Shown here piece by piece: positions 41,611-50,671 of a stretch of DNA of 64,000 nt. The notes beneath the pieces are model-generated. The model did no database searches. It worked only from the letters and a program-made list of their open reading frames with translations, and had not been told where the DNA came from. Every line of letters begins with the position of its first letter. Positions within the stretch are counted from its first letter, which is position 1. Origin of the DNA: SVQP01 sp045587385 (GTDB lineage Bacteria > Bacillota > Clostridia > Oscillospirales > CAG-272); the NCBI GenBank assembly GCA_045587385.1, contig JAZNCE010000057.1, positions 1 through 64,000 of the forward strand. The letters are read 5' to 3'. Position numbers and translations under genes: made by a program.

Positions 41611-42327
41611 ATGAAAAAAGTGTTGATCACGGGCGGCTCGGGCGGCATTGGCGCGGGCTTGGTGCGTGCGTTTTGTAAAAATGGCGACAAGGTCGTCTTT
41701 ACCTATCATAAAAATCTGGAAGCAGCAAAAGCTCTGGCTGCCGAAACGGGAGCAACCGCTCTTTGCGCTGACCTTGGGGACAGCGAGCAGGTCAGCCTGA
41801 CCGTGCGCAGCGCGGCAGAAACGCTTGGCGGTATTGACGTGCTGGTGCACGCAGCGGGCATTGCCTGCGTCAAGCTCTTTGATATGACTACGGATGCGGA
41901 TTGGGATGCGCTTTTGCGCGCCAATCTGTCCTCTGTGTTTTATGCTTGCCGTGAGGTCAGCAAAATCATGTTAGGGCAGCATCAGGGAAGGATGATTTTG
42001 ATCGGTTCGATGTGGGGCAAGGTCGGTGCTTCCTGTGAGGTGGCGTACAGCGCAACCAAGGCAGGCGTGCGCGGTATGACAATGGCACTTGCCAAGGAGC
42101 TGGGACCTTCGGGCATTACGGTCAACTGCATTGAGCCCGGTGTCATCGATACTCCTATGAACGCTTGCTTTGACGCAGACACCAAGCGTGAGCTTGCAGA
42201 ACAAACACCTGTCGGACGCCTCGGTATCCCCGAGGACGTTGCCGCGCTGGCAACCTTCCTTGCATCGGATGCCGCATCCTTTATCACGGGGCAGTGCGTA
42301 GGGGTTGACGGCGGGTTTGCGGTGTAA
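41611..42327 (+). CDS. Short-chain dehydrogenase/reductase (FabG-like)
   Basis: The 238-residue protein is a classical SDR: cofactor motif TGGSGGIG at 7-14, HAAGIA (NNAG position), catalytic Ser in GSMWGK, Tyr146 and Lys150 in YSATK, and the C-terminal ITGQCVGVDGGFAV. The C-terminus is FabG-like, but with no fatty-acid synthesis genes nearby a sugar or polyol oxidoreductase role is equally likely. AAAAAGGAAACTATT lies before 41611. It stands alone. Confidence 0.9.
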   Translation: MKKVLITGGSGGIGAGLVRAFCKNGDKVVFTYHKNLEAAKALAAETGATALCADLGDSEQVSLTVRSAAETLGGIDVLVHAAGIACVKLFDMTTDADWDALLRANLSSVFYACREVSKIMLGQHQGRMILIGSMWGKVGASCEVAYSATKAGVRGMTMALAKELGPSGITVNCIEPGVIDTPMNACFDADTKRELAEQTPVGRLGIPEDVAALATFLASDAASFITGQCVGVDGGFAV

Positions 42328-42340
42328 GTTCAATAAATGC

Positions 42341-42431
42341 GGGCGATCACTGATCGCCCCTACAAAGTGTAATCCCATATGATATAAGTCGTACGTCTTT
42401 TAATTGGTGTAGGGGCGATCAGTGATCGCCC
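42341..42431. repeat. Inverted pair of 24-bp GTAGGG-tailed palindromic units (GATCA/TGATC core)
   Basis: Units 42341-42364 and 42408-42431 are exact reverse complements separated by 43 bp, with TGTAGGGG tails inwards. Each is also palindromic around GATCA-TGATC. Confidence 0.9.
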
Positions 42432-42452
42432 GAAAATACTAATGAACCAAAG

Positions 42453-42487
42453 CACCCTCACCGAATCGGTGAGGGTGTTTTTGTTTT
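42453..42487. terminator. Terminator between convergent genes
   Basis: CACCCTCACCG (42453-42463) pairs with CGGTGAGGGTG (42467-42477), followed by TTTTTGTTTTT. Confidence 0.9.
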
Positions 42488-42493
42488 TAATGA

Positions 42494-43240
42494 TTATTTG
42501 TTAAACTCATCAATCGGCTTATACTGCATCATGGGTGCGCCTTCGGGGATCTCGTAGCCAAACTCTGCAGGCTTTGCCCAACGGACCGCGTTGGTGATGA
42601 TCTTTTGCACGTAAGTGTTGTGGTAAGAGGGGCAGGACTCGTGACCGGGCTGGAAGTAGAATACCTTGCCCGCGCCGCGCAGGTAGCAAAGACCGCTGCG
42701 GAAAATAAAGCCGTCCTCAAACCAAGAGCCGAATACCAGCGCATCGGGCTGCGGTACGTAGAAGGGCTCGCAGTAAAGCTCCTCGGTCGTTAAGGTAAAG
42801 TGATCGGGAATGCCTGCTGCAATGGGATGAGAGGGAAGCAGATTCCAAACGATTTCTTTTTGATCGCGACCCCAGGAGAGGTTGCCGTTTGTGCCCACGA
42901 CCTGACGGAATACCTTGGAGTGATGACCCGAGTGCAGCACGATAAGACCCATGCCCTTGGTATATACGCGGTGGCGGATCTTTTCCACCAGAGCGTCGGG
43001 CACTTCGTGGTGCGCCATGTGCCCCCACCAGATCAGCACGTCGGTGTTGTTGAGCACCTCGTCGGGCAAACCGTTATCGGGATCGTCCAGGGCGGCGAGC
43101 GTGACCTCAATGTCGTCGTTGGTTTCAAGGAACTGCTTGATCAGGCCGTGAATGCCGTCGGGGTAGATGGATTTAACGTATTCGTTGCTTTTTTCGTGGC
43201 GGAACTCATTCCAAGCCGTTACTCTGATTTTGTTTGCCAT
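42494..43240 (-). CDS. ThuA-domain protein
   Basis: The 248-residue protein matches the ThuA (trehalose-utilisation) fold, a glutamine-amidotransferase-like domain: VTAWNEF start, VLIWWGHMAHHEV, GLIVLHSGHHSKVF and the late GRGKVFYFQPGHES-type block (here GAGKVFYFQPGHES). The family takes part in sugar metabolism, in some cases oxidising or hydrolysing keto-sugars. It is the second gene of a two-gene operon, 24 bp after the metallo-hydrolase, with AAGGAGAGAGAGT upstream. Confidence 0.9.
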   Translation of the reverse strand: MANKIRVTAWNEFRHEKSNEYVKSIYPDGIHGLIKQFLETNDDIEVTLAALDDPDNGLPDEVLNNTDVLIWWGHMAHHEVPDALVEKIRHRVYTKGMGLIVLHSGHHSKVFRQVVGTNGNLSWGRDQKEIVWNLLPSHPIAAGIPDHFTLTTEELYCEPFYVPQPDALVFGSWFEDGFIFRSGLCYLRGAGKVFYFQPGHESCPSYHNTYVQKIITNAVRWAKPAEFGYEIPEGAPMMQYKPIDEFNK

Positions 43241-43264
43241 ACTCTCTCTCCTTATGTCGGTTAA

Positions 43265-44050
43265 TTAAATTTCGATCTCTAAGCCGTCGTAGGCGGGGGT
43301 GACGTCCATGGGGGCTAAGAACTTCACAAGAGATTCGTGATCTTTGTGCAGCGTCAGCGCCATGTGCGAGGTGTAATACTTGACGTCGGGGGCGAAGCGG
43401 TTGTATTTGCGGAACATTTTCAGCATAATATCCAGCATTTCGGGGGTGTTGTGCTCAAAAATGCGCCAGTCATAGGCAGCGGTTTCACCGCAGGTCAGCT
43501 CCAGCACAAGGGTGTTGATGGGCTTGTCACGCATGAAATTCCAGGTTTCGGTGGGCAGCCACGCGCTGTCACAGCCGTAGAACAGAATGCGACCGTCACG
43601 CTCCACCAAATAGGTGCGTGCGATCTCGCCGGGGGTGGCAAAATGGTTGGCACGTAAAGGGGTGACCGCATAGCCGTCAATATCGTAGGTCTTGCCGATC
43701 TCCGTCGAGCGGAAATTGATGCCGAATACGCCGTCATTGCCCAGCTTTTCGCCAAGCACCTTCATGCATTCGGGGGAGCACCACAGCGTGCAATCACGGT
43801 CGCGGCAAAGGCGCACAACGGTCTCGGGGCAGAAGTGGTCAGCGTGCGAGTGGGTGACGATGATATTTTTGACGCCGTCAAGCAGGTCGGGCGTACCGTT
43901 CTTTTCTGCAAAATGGAAAACGTGAGGACCCGGATCGATCAGCAGCGTGCCGTCGATCAGCGCAGAAGAGTAGCGGCGGAAAAAGGGCATGGCATCGTAG
44001 CTGTTGATGTTCCAATCGGCAGCACCCGTGCCCAGAAAAGTCAGCTTCAT
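43265..44050 (-). CDS. Metallo-beta-lactamase-fold hydrolase
   Basis: The 261-residue protein has the two-metal motif THSHADHFCPE, an initial FLGTGAADW strand, a bridging aspartate in YGCDSAW and a final histidine in YTSHMAL. This is the RNase Z/UlaG/PhnP-like branch of the fold. With ThuA next in the same transcript, a role in sugar-derivative metabolism is plausible. AGGAGGCAACT precedes the start, and a TTGCAT-17-TATAAT promoter lies upstream. Confidence 0.88.
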   Translation of the reverse strand: MKLTFLGTGAADWNINSYDAMPFFRRYSSALIDGTLLIDPGPHVFHFAEKNGTPDLLDGVKNIIVTHSHADHFCPETVVRLCRDRDCTLWCSPECMKVLGEKLGNDGVFGINFRSTEIGKTYDIDGYAVTPLRANHFATPGEIARTYLVERDGRILFYGCDSAWLPTETWNFMRDKPINTLVLELTCGETAAYDWRIFEHNTPEMLDIMLKMFRKYNRFAPDVKYYTSHMALTLHKDHESLVKFLAPMDVTPAYDGLEIEI

Positions 44051-44080
44051 AGTTGCCTCCTATTTTATGTTTCTGTGGTT

Positions 44081-44109
44081 ATTATACAATGAATCCGATA
44101 AAAATGCAA
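44081..44109 (-). promoter_or_regulatory. Promoter of the MBL-ThuA operon
   Basis: On the minus strand TTGCAT (44109-44104), a 17-bp spacer and TATAAT (44086-44081). Confidence 0.8.
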
Positions 44110-44138
44110 GCCCTTTAGGCAGAATTATGAAAAAAGTT

Positions 44139-44164
44139 GTAGGGGCGATCAGTGATCGCCCGCG
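44139..44164. repeat. Single GTAGGG-tailed palindromic unit (GATCA/TGATC core)
   Basis: It carries the same 24-bp unit as at 42408-42431, here without an inverted partner nearby. Confidence 0.85.
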
Positions 44165-44184
44165 TCTGCTCTGACAGCTTTCCA

Positions 44185-44224
44185 TAAAAAACCACCCCTT
44201 GCATATGCAAGAGGTGGTTAAAAA
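44185..44224 (-). terminator. Terminator of pckG
   Basis: AACCACC-CTTGCA pairs with TGCAAG-GGTGGTT with one mismatch; on the minus strand TTTTTTATGG follows. Confidence 0.85.
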
Positions 44225-44229
44225 TTGTA

Positions 44230-46020
44230 TTACTTTGCAGCCAGCAGTCTTGCCTCGAGTGCGTCAAGCTCTGCGTGCATGGTTGCGGGCACGCTGTCGC
44301 CGATCTCGGCATAGAACTTGCGGATGTTCCGGACGTCTTCCAGCCAGGAGTCAACGTCAACGCTCAGAAGGTCGCGGATGGTTTCGGTGTCAATACCCTC
44401 AAGACCCTCGGTGCAAATATCCTCGGGCAGGGGCAGGTAACCGATGGGAGACATGGTAGCGCCAACCTTACCCTCGCAGCGATCCAGGATCCAGGACAGC
44501 ACTCTCATGTTGTCGCCAAAGCCGGGCCAGATGAAGTGACCCTCGTCATCGGTTCTGAACCAGTTGACGTGGAAGATCTTGGGAGGATTGGGAATGGAAG
44601 TGCCCATCTTGAGCCAGTGACCGAAGTACTCGCCCATATCGTAGCCTACGAAGGGACGCATAGCCATGGGGTCACGACGAACCACACCGACTGCACCTGC
44701 AGCTGCTGCGGTGGTCTCGGAAGCCATGATAGAGCCTACGAATGCACCGTTCTGCCAAGTGGTGGACTGGTAAACCAGGGGAGCGGTCTTTGCGCGTCTG
44801 CCGCCGAATACGATTGCGCTTACGGGTACGCCCTCGGGCTTATAGTATGCCTCGGACAGGCAGGGGCAGTTGGTAGCCATTGCGGTGAAACGGGAGTTGG
44901 GGTGTGCACCGGCCGTTGCAACCTTGTTGTTCTTGTCGTACTTGGTGTAGTCCCAAACCTCGCCTCTCCAGTTGAGCGCGTTCTTGGGGGGATCGTTGTC
45001 AAGGCCTTCCCACCAAACGGTGTTGTTGTCCAGGTTGTGGCAAACGTTGGTGAAGATGGTGTCGCGCATGGTGGACGCCAATGCGTTGGGGTTGGACTGC
45101 TCGTTGGTACCGGGAGCTACGCCAAAGAAGCCGTTCTCGGGGTTGACAGCCCACAGTCTGCCGTCCTCGCCCACGCGCAGCCAAGCGATATCGTCACCGA
45201 TGCACTCAACCTTGTAGCCCTGCTCGGTATAGAACTTGGGGGGGATGAGCATAGCGAGGTTGGTCTTGCCGCAAGCGGAGGGGAATGCTGCGGTCAGGTA
45301 CTTCTTTTCGCCATTGGGGTAAGTTACGCCGAGGATGAGCATGTGCTCAGCCATCCAGCCTTCCTTTCTGCCAAGGTAGGAAGCAATACGCAGCGCGAAG
45401 CACTTCTTGCCAAGCAGAACGTTTCCGCCGTAGCCGGAGTTGACCGACATAATGGTGTTATCCTGGGGGAAGTGGGTGATGTAACGGTTGTTCTCGTCCA
45501 GATCAGCTCTTGCGTGCAGACCCTTGATGTAGTCGGGGGAGTCGCCCAGTGCTTCCAGCACGTCGGTGCCGACGCGGGTCATGATCAGCATGTTGAGCAC
45601 GACGTAGATAGAGTCGGTCAGCTCAATGCCGTACTTTGCAAAGGGAGAGCCAACGATGGACATGGAGTAGGGGATGACGTACATGGTGCGACCCTTCATG
45701 GAGCCGGTGTACAGCTTCTTGAGCTTTGCGTACATCTCTGCGGGGTCCATCCAGTTGTTGATGTTACCTGCCTCTTCCTTGGTGGGGGTGCAGATAAAGG
45801 TTCTTGCCTCTACACGTGCCACGTCATTGACGGCGGTGCGGTGCAGATAGCAGCCGGGCAGCAGATCCTGGTTGAGCTTGATCATCTCGCCGGTGGAGCA
45901 AGCCTCGGCACGCAGAGCTTCTGCCTGCTCGTGGCTGCCGTCGATCCAGACGATCTGATCGGGGCAGGTCATTTCTGCCATTTCGTTGATCCAATCCAAA
46001 ACGAACTTGTTGTTGGTCAT
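44230..46020 (-). CDS. pckG: Phosphoenolpyruvate carboxykinase (GTP)
   Basis: The 596-residue enzyme interconverts oxaloacetate plus GTP and PEP plus CO2. The nucleotide P-loop is FPSACGKTNLAM, the GTP-class type with cysteine, and the Mn2+/substrate region includes NPENGFFGVAPGTNEQSNPNA and GGRRAKTAPLVYQS. Length fits GTP-type enzymes. ATG at 46020 follows AAGGAGAAGAACC, so an upstream in-frame ATG at 46044 is rejected. Codon use is strongly biased, indicating high expression, as expected where PEPCK runs in the succinate or anaplerotic direction in anaerobes. It has its own promoter and terminator. Confidence 0.96.
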   Translation of the reverse strand: MTNNKFVLDWINEMAEMTCPDQIVWIDGSHEQAEALRAEACSTGEMIKLNQDLLPGCYLHRTAVNDVARVEARTFICTPTKEEAGNINNWMDPAEMYAKLKKLYTGSMKGRTMYVIPYSMSIVGSPFAKYGIELTDSIYVVLNMLIMTRVGTDVLEALGDSPDYIKGLHARADLDENNRYITHFPQDNTIMSVNSGYGGNVLLGKKCFALRIASYLGRKEGWMAEHMLILGVTYPNGEKKYLTAAFPSACGKTNLAMLIPPKFYTEQGYKVECIGDDIAWLRVGEDGRLWAVNPENGFFGVAPGTNEQSNPNALASTMRDTIFTNVCHNLDNNTVWWEGLDNDPPKNALNWRGEVWDYTKYDKNNKVATAGAHPNSRFTAMATNCPCLSEAYYKPEGVPVSAIVFGGRRAKTAPLVYQSTTWQNGAFVGSIMASETTAAAAGAVGVVRRDPMAMRPFVGYDMGEYFGHWLKMGTSIPNPPKIFHVNWFRTDDEGHFIWPGFGDNMRVLSWILDRCEGKVGATMSPIGYLPLPEDICTEGLEGIDTETIRDLLSVDVDSWLEDVRNIRKFYAEIGDSVPATMHAELDALEARLLAAK

Positions 46021-46106
46021 GGTTCTTCTCCTTTTATATATCAATTATTTTTTTGCATGTCGTAAAGGGCAAATGCGTAGGGAAAGCCCTAATTTCACCC
46101 ACTATA

Positions 46107-46135
46107 ATTATATAACAAAATCCGACCGTTTGCAA
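46107..46135 (-). promoter_or_regulatory. Promoter of pckG
   Basis: On the minus strand TTGCAA (46135-46130), a 17-bp spacer and TATAAT (46112-46107). The leader is about 80 nt and holds a GGGCTTTCCC-type hairpin. Confidence 0.8.
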
Positions 46136-46215
46136 GAGCATTTTCAAAAATAATTCTATGAAAATATCACAAACGAACTATGAAAAGATTGTGAAAAATG
46201 ACGCCTTGCAAAAAA

Positions 46216-46227
46216 GAACAAATGTTT
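46216..46227. promoter_or_regulatory. LexA (SOS) box
   Basis: GAAC-AAAT-GTTT fits the Firmicutes LexA box GAAC-N4-GTTC with one mismatch and overlaps the -35 of the lexA promoter. Confidence 0.75.
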
Positions 46228-46254
46228 GCATTTTCCGCACGCATGTGTTATAAT
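46226..46254 (+). promoter_or_regulatory. lexA promoter
   Basis: TTGCAT (46226-46231), a 17-bp spacer and TATAAT (46249-46254), overlapped by the LexA box. Confidence 0.82.
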
Positions 46255-46287
46255 ATGGGTATAAAAGAAAAAACGGAGCGTGAAGAT

Positions 46288-46884
46288 ATGCAAAAGCTCA
46301 ACGAAAGAGAACAAAGAGTATACGATTATATTGCCAAAACCATCAGAGAGCAGGGATATGCGCCCAGCGTGCGCGATATCCGCGAAGCGCTGGATTATAA
46401 GAGCACCTCGACTGTACATATGTACTTAGGCAGATTGGAAATGCTGGGGTATATTATCAAGGACGAGGGCAAGAGCCGCGCGTTGCGGTTGTGCGACGAA
46501 GCTCCCGTGGCGGACGGTGTGCCGCTCTTGGGCAGAGTGACCGCGGGGCAACCCATTCTTGCCGTGGAGAATTACGAGGGTGTGATCCCCTTTGTGCCGC
46601 ACGGCGGGTATCAGAAGGATAATCTGTTTGCTTTGCGTGTGCAGGGCGAGAGCATGATCGATGCGGGCATTCTGGACGGGGACGTGGTCATTGTCAACCG
46701 CACCTCGTATGCCGATAACGGTGAGATCGTGGTGGCAATGGTGGAGGATAGCGCAACGGTCAAGCGTTTCTTCAAGGAGGACGGGCACTACCGTCTGCAG
46801 CCCGAAAACAAGACCATGCAGCCCATCATCGTCAAGCGCGCGGAAGTACTTGGCAAGGTGATTGCCGTACAAAGATACTATTGA
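46288..46884 (+). CDS. lexA: LexA SOS repressor
   Basis: The 198-residue protein has an N-terminal winged helix (LNEREQRVYDYI, YAPSVRDIREAL, STSTVHMYLGRLEMLGYI), the autocleavage site Ala86-Gly87 in RVTAGQPI, and catalytic Ser122 (QGESMID) and Lys159 (ATVKRFF). It represses DNA-damage genes until RecA-stimulated self-cleavage. The box at 46216-46227 indicates autoregulation. The next gene starts only 15 bp downstream without a terminator, so an ABC transporter and nrdG may share the SOS transcript. ATG at 46288 follows CGGAGCGTGAAG. Confidence 0.96.
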   Translation: MQKLNEREQRVYDYIAKTIREQGYAPSVRDIREALDYKSTSTVHMYLGRLEMLGYIIKDEGKSRALRLCDEAPVADGVPLLGRVTAGQPILAVENYEGVIPFVPHGGYQKDNLFALRVQGESMIDAGILDGDVVIVNRTSYADNGEIVVAMVEDSATVKRFFKEDGHYRLQPENKTMQPIIVKRAEVLGKVIAVQRYY

Positions 46885-46899
46885 TCATAAGGAGATACT

Positions 46900-49212
46900 A
46901 TGAACCTTTTTAAGCGAACCTTGAAAAATGCCTTTCGCACCGTACTGCTTGGCTGGCGGGAATATGCGGGCTTTTTCTTAGCGCTTTTGGTGGTGCAGAG
47001 CATCTTCTGGTCGCTGACGTTTTCACTTGACACCAACAACGCCATTGCCAAAGAGCGCGTGACCGAATCCTATTCTTATCACGTGGTGCTGCCCGCGCTG
47101 ACACCCACGCAAACGGCTACCTTTAAGAACATGCTCAACGGGCAATCCGCGATTGACGATTCGTTTTACGAGGTGGACATCCTGGAGGGCGCAGAGAGCA
47201 GCGAGGCACACGTCACGCTCAAGGGATCGGACATCTCGCGCAGCTTTGCAAAGTTCCGCGACCGCTGCATGCTGGGCAGCTGGCAGTATGAGTTTACGCC
47301 GCTGTATACCTATCAGACCGAGTACGTCACGCCGGGCGCGTGGCGTTATGCGGGCATCTGCCTTGCAATGCTTGCACTTTGCGCTGCGGTGCTGACCGTG
47401 CTTTATATCATCCGCGTGGAAAATCACCAGTTCCAGTACGGTATTTACATGACCTGCGGTGCGGATTTCCGTATGCTGTTCCGCGTGACGTTTTGGGAGC
47501 TTGCCGCCATTGCCGCGCTGACCTTTGTGCCGGCATGCGTGCTTTCCGCGCTGATCATGCTGCCGGTCTATCTGCCGGGCGGCGTGCTGTTCCGCTTTGG
47601 CTGGGCAGCCCCCTTCAAGGTGCTTGGACTGACGGCTGCCACCGTGCTTCTGTCGGTGGTGTTACCCGTCAGATTGATGGCGCGCAAAACGCCCATGTCG
47701 CTTATCGTCTCGCGCAACAATGCGGGTCTTGTCAGCTCGCCGCGCCGCTCTTTCCATTTGTTCGGCAAGCGTTTCCCGCGCGATTACGAGCTTGCGGGCA
47801 TGTGGCGTATGCGCAAGTATTATATCCGTCTTGTATGCTCCGCGGTTGCCTTTGCTTCGCTCTTTATTTCGGGACTTTACATTGCCGACATGATCAAAAC
47901 CAAGCAGGAGCTTGCCGTGGATGAGTTTGTCCTGGCGTACAATCAGCTGCCGAGCGAGGTGGTCAAGGACGAGGAGGGCAACGTCATCCGTCCTTATTAC
48001 GACGCGCTTACAGCGGGCGCGATCAACGATGACGCACATTTTTTGTGTGATGCTATCCGCCAAATGGACGGCGTTGCATACGTGCGCGCAGAGGAGCAGG
48101 AAAGGGCAGACGATGTGCTTGGGCACATGCTGCTCAAGTCCGAAAACGTGCTTGCTTACGGTGAATACGCCGTGCAAAGCGAGGGCGAGAGAGCGGGCTA
48201 CGGCTTTGCGACCAATTCTTATAAATATACCGCTGTGGATCAGACGTGGATCGATAACGCATTGGCGTCGGGGCTTTACACCTTTGAGGGAGATCCTTAT
48301 GCCGTGCTGGAAAATCCCAATGCCATCATTGTCAGCGAAAAGATCCTCGGTGCGCAGCGCTTTGACTTTGAGATAGGCGACACCGTATATTTTGCGTCCT
48401 ACGTGGGCGGGCTCATTGCGGACAACCGTATGTTTACGCGCCGCGATCAGATCCTGCTCCAGCAGCTGGAGTATTTCACCTTTGACTACGGCACGACGGG
48501 CACTTCCACGGGTGAATACGTGGTGTGTGCCGTGATTACCGAATCTCCTTCGGACAGTTACCTGACCGTGGGCATGCACGTAGAGCCATTCCGTACCTTA
48601 ACCGCGCTTGACGGTGCACGTGACACGATGACCGTGTACTTTGAAGACGGGCTGACCTTGGCAGAGGCGGATGCGCTGTCCGAGCGGATCGTGACGCTTG
48701 CCGAGGATTTTGCATGGAAGTATCAGCGCAACGGCACCTTCTTTGACGATATGATCGCGGATGCGCGTAAGGATAACCTGATCACAGCCGTCATTTCTTG
48801 CTTTATTTTGGTGGTATCGCCCTTGGTGTGGTTCTTCTCGCAGTTGCTTTACTACCGCAGAAGAGAAGAGGAATTTTATATGCTGCAAGCCATGGGCGGC
48901 TTTGGCATCGAGATCCGTGGGCTGCATCTGACTGCGGGCGCGGTGCTTTCGGGTATTGCATTCTTAGTCACGCTCGGTATGAGCTATGCGTTCAATTTCG
49001 TGCTGTATATGACCATGAGCCGCTTGCTGCCCGCGCTCGGTGTGGCGCAAGCTATCAATTATAATTATTATATGCCGCTGTGGGCGCTTGCCCTGTGCGC
49101 TGCCGTATCGGTAGGCTGCGGCTTTGCATCCTGCTTTGTGCCGTATTTGCTGTGGAAAAAGCGTACCGAGGCACAAAAGGCGAAAGAAAGGGGAGGACAA
49201 GACAATGGATGA
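46900..49212 (+). CDS. FtsX-like ABC transporter permease
   Basis: The 770-residue protein has a first membrane segment (about 23-40), an extracytoplasmic loop, a group of membrane helices (about 147-275), another helix at about 300-320, a large extracytoplasmic domain of about 280 residues, and four C-terminal helices (about 627-755). This is the doubled FtsX/MacB-type layout used by peptide-sensing and lipoprotein or antimicrobial-resistance exporters. It overlaps the ATPase gene by 8 bp. ATAAGGAGATACT precedes the start. It sits between lexA and nrdG in one apparent transcript. Confidence 0.85.
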   Translation: MNLFKRTLKNAFRTVLLGWREYAGFFLALLVVQSIFWSLTFSLDTNNAIAKERVTESYSYHVVLPALTPTQTATFKNMLNGQSAIDDSFYEVDILEGAESSEAHVTLKGSDISRSFAKFRDRCMLGSWQYEFTPLYTYQTEYVTPGAWRYAGICLAMLALCAAVLTVLYIIRVENHQFQYGIYMTCGADFRMLFRVTFWELAAIAALTFVPACVLSALIMLPVYLPGGVLFRFGWAAPFKVLGLTAATVLLSVVLPVRLMARKTPMSLIVSRNNAGLVSSPRRSFHLFGKRFPRDYELAGMWRMRKYYIRLVCSAVAFASLFISGLYIADMIKTKQELAVDEFVLAYNQLPSEVVKDEEGNVIRPYYDALTAGAINDDAHFLCDAIRQMDGVAYVRAEEQERADDVLGHMLLKSENVLAYGEYAVQSEGERAGYGFATNSYKYTAVDQTWIDNALASGLYTFEGDPYAVLENPNAIIVSEKILGAQRFDFEIGDTVYFASYVGGLIADNRMFTRRDQILLQQLEYFTFDYGTTGTSTGEYVVCAVITESPSDSYLTVGMHVEPFRTLTALDGARDTMTVYFEDGLTLAEADALSERIVTLAEDFAWKYQRNGTFFDDMIADARKDNLITAVISCFILVVSPLVWFFSQLLYYRRREEEFYMLQAMGGFGIEIRGLHLTAGAVLSGIAFLVTLGMSYAFNFVLYMTMSRLLPALGVAQAINYNYYMPLWALALCAAVSVGCGFASCFVPYLLWKKRTEAQKAKERGGQDNG

Positions 49213-49918
49213 TAGAAGAGTCGTTGTGGAAACGGTTGACCTGATCCGTCAGTACAAGCAGTACGACGAGGTGGTCAACGCGGTCAATCGCGTCAATCTG
49301 CGCGTATATGAGGGCGAGTTCGTTGCCATTATCGGCTCGTCCGGCTCCGGTAAATCCACGCTGTTGCACACCATGGCAGGCTTGGACAGACCCAATGCGG
49401 GCAAGGTCATCATTCGCGGGCGTGAGATCACCGCCATGGCACCCGATGAGCTGGCGCGTTTTCGCGGCAATCATATCGGCATGGTGTTCCAGAGCCATAA
49501 CCTGATCCCGCAGTTTACTGCGCTGGAAAATATCCTCGTGCCCACGCTGATGTGCAATAAGGAGGATATTTCCTATGAGGAAAACCTCAAAAAGCTGGTG
49601 GCTTCCTTGGGGCTTGGCGACCGACTGCACCACCTGCCAAGCGAGCTTTCGGGCGGTCAGATGCAGAGAGTTGCCATTGCGCGTGCGCTGATCAATCTGC
49701 CGCTTGTGGTGTTTGCCGACGAGCCTACGGGCAACCTTGACAGAGAAAACGCGGACGAGGTGCTGGATCTGCTGCTTGAAACCAAGGATCTGCTGGGTCA
49801 GACGCTGATCATGGTCACGCACGATATGGCGATTGCCGATCGCGCTGACCGCGTGTTCCGCATGGATAACGGACAGATCATTTCCTCCAAGGTCAATAAA
49901 AAGGAGACAAAAGAATGA
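49205..49918 (+). CDS. MacB/LolD-type ABC transporter ATPase
   Basis: The 237-residue ATPase has Walker A GSSGSGKST, Q-loop FQSHNLIPQFTALEN, signature LSGGQMQR, Walker B VVFADEPTGNLD and switch His in VTHDMAIA. The FQSHNL and ADEPTGNLD blocks are characteristic of the MacB/LolD group that works with FtsX-like permeases. The start at 49205 follows GGGGAGGACAAGACA. Its stop overlaps nrdG by 4 bp. Confidence 0.94.
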   Translation: MDDRRVVVETVDLIRQYKQYDEVVNAVNRVNLRVYEGEFVAIIGSSGSGKSTLLHTMAGLDRPNAGKVIIRGREITAMAPDELARFRGNHIGMVFQSHNLIPQFTALENILVPTLMCNKEDISYEENLKKLVASLGLGDRLHHLPSELSGGQMQRVAIARALINLPLVVFADEPTGNLDRENADEVLDLLLETKDLLGQTLIMVTHDMAIADRADRVFRMDNGQIISSKVNKKETKE

Positions 49919-50607
49919 ATATTCAAGGCATACAAAAGCTGACGCTGCTGGATTTTCCCGACCGCACGGCGTGTACCGTGTTTACGGGCGGGTGCAATAT
50001 GCGCTGCCCGTTCTGCCATAACGCATCCTTGGTGCTGCGTCCCGGCGAGAACCCCGCATATTTTGAGGAGGAGATCTACGCATTCCTCAAAAAGCGGCAG
50101 GGAATACTGGACGGTGTTGCCATCACGGGCGGCGAACCGCTCTTGCAGCACGGGCTGCGCGAGTTTATTTTGCAGGTGCGTGAGCTTGGATTTGCGATCA
50201 AGCTGGATACCAACGGCTCATATCCCGATCGCCTTGCCGCGCTGATGGACGAGGGGCTGCTTGACTACGTGGCAATGGACGTCAAAAACAGCCGCGAGAA
50301 GTACGCGCAAACGGTGGGGATCAAGGGATTTGATACAGCTCCGATCGAGCAGAGCATTGCGCTGCTGCGCTCATCGGGCGTGCCGTTTGAGCTGCGTACC
50401 ACCGTGGTTAAGGAGCTGCACAGTGCCGAGGACATCGAGGACATGGGCGTGTGGCTGCAAGGGGATCACGCACACTTTTTGCAGGGCTTTATCGACTCGG
50501 GAGATCTGATCTCCAAAGGGCTTAGCGGATATGACAAAAACCAAATGGAAGATTTGGTCAATGTGCTCAAAGCCTATATCCCGAATGCGCAGCTTCGCGG
50601 CGTTTAA
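49915..50607 (+). CDS. nrdG: Anaerobic ribonucleotide reductase activating protein
   Basis: The 230-residue radical-SAM enzyme carries the 4Fe-4S motif Cys27-x3-Cys31-x2-Cys34 in GGCNMRCPFCHN and a SAM-site GGEP. Together with LDFPDRTACTVFT it matches the longer NrdG2 type of activase, which makes the glycyl radical on NrdD. Unusually it is coupled (ATGA) to the ABC ATPase and lies in the lexA transcript rather than next to nrdD under the same promoter; nrdD follows 177 bp later with separate control. Confidence 0.92.
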   Translation: MNIQGIQKLTLLDFPDRTACTVFTGGCNMRCPFCHNASLVLRPGENPAYFEEEIYAFLKKRQGILDGVAITGGEPLLQHGLREFILQVRELGFAIKLDTNGSYPDRLAALMDEGLLDYVAMDVKNSREKYAQTVGIKGFDTAPIEQSIALLRSSGVPFELRTTVVKELHSAEDIEDMGVWLQGDHAHFLQGFIDSGDLISKGLSGYDKNQMEDLVNVLKAYIPNAQLRGV

Positions 50608-50615
50608 TGCAGCAA

Positions 50616-50662
50616 CCACAATATATTGTGTTAAAATTTAAAAAAATATCAAAATATTGTGT
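50616..50662. promoter_or_regulatory. Paired NrdR boxes
   Basis: CCACAATATATTGTGT (50616-50631) and TATCAAAATATTGTGT (50647-50662) resemble the 16-bp NrdR box ACACWATATATWGTGT. They are 31 bp apart (about three helical turns) and lie just upstream of the nrdD -35. Confidence 0.78.
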
Positions 50663-50671
50663 GCAAAGGTA

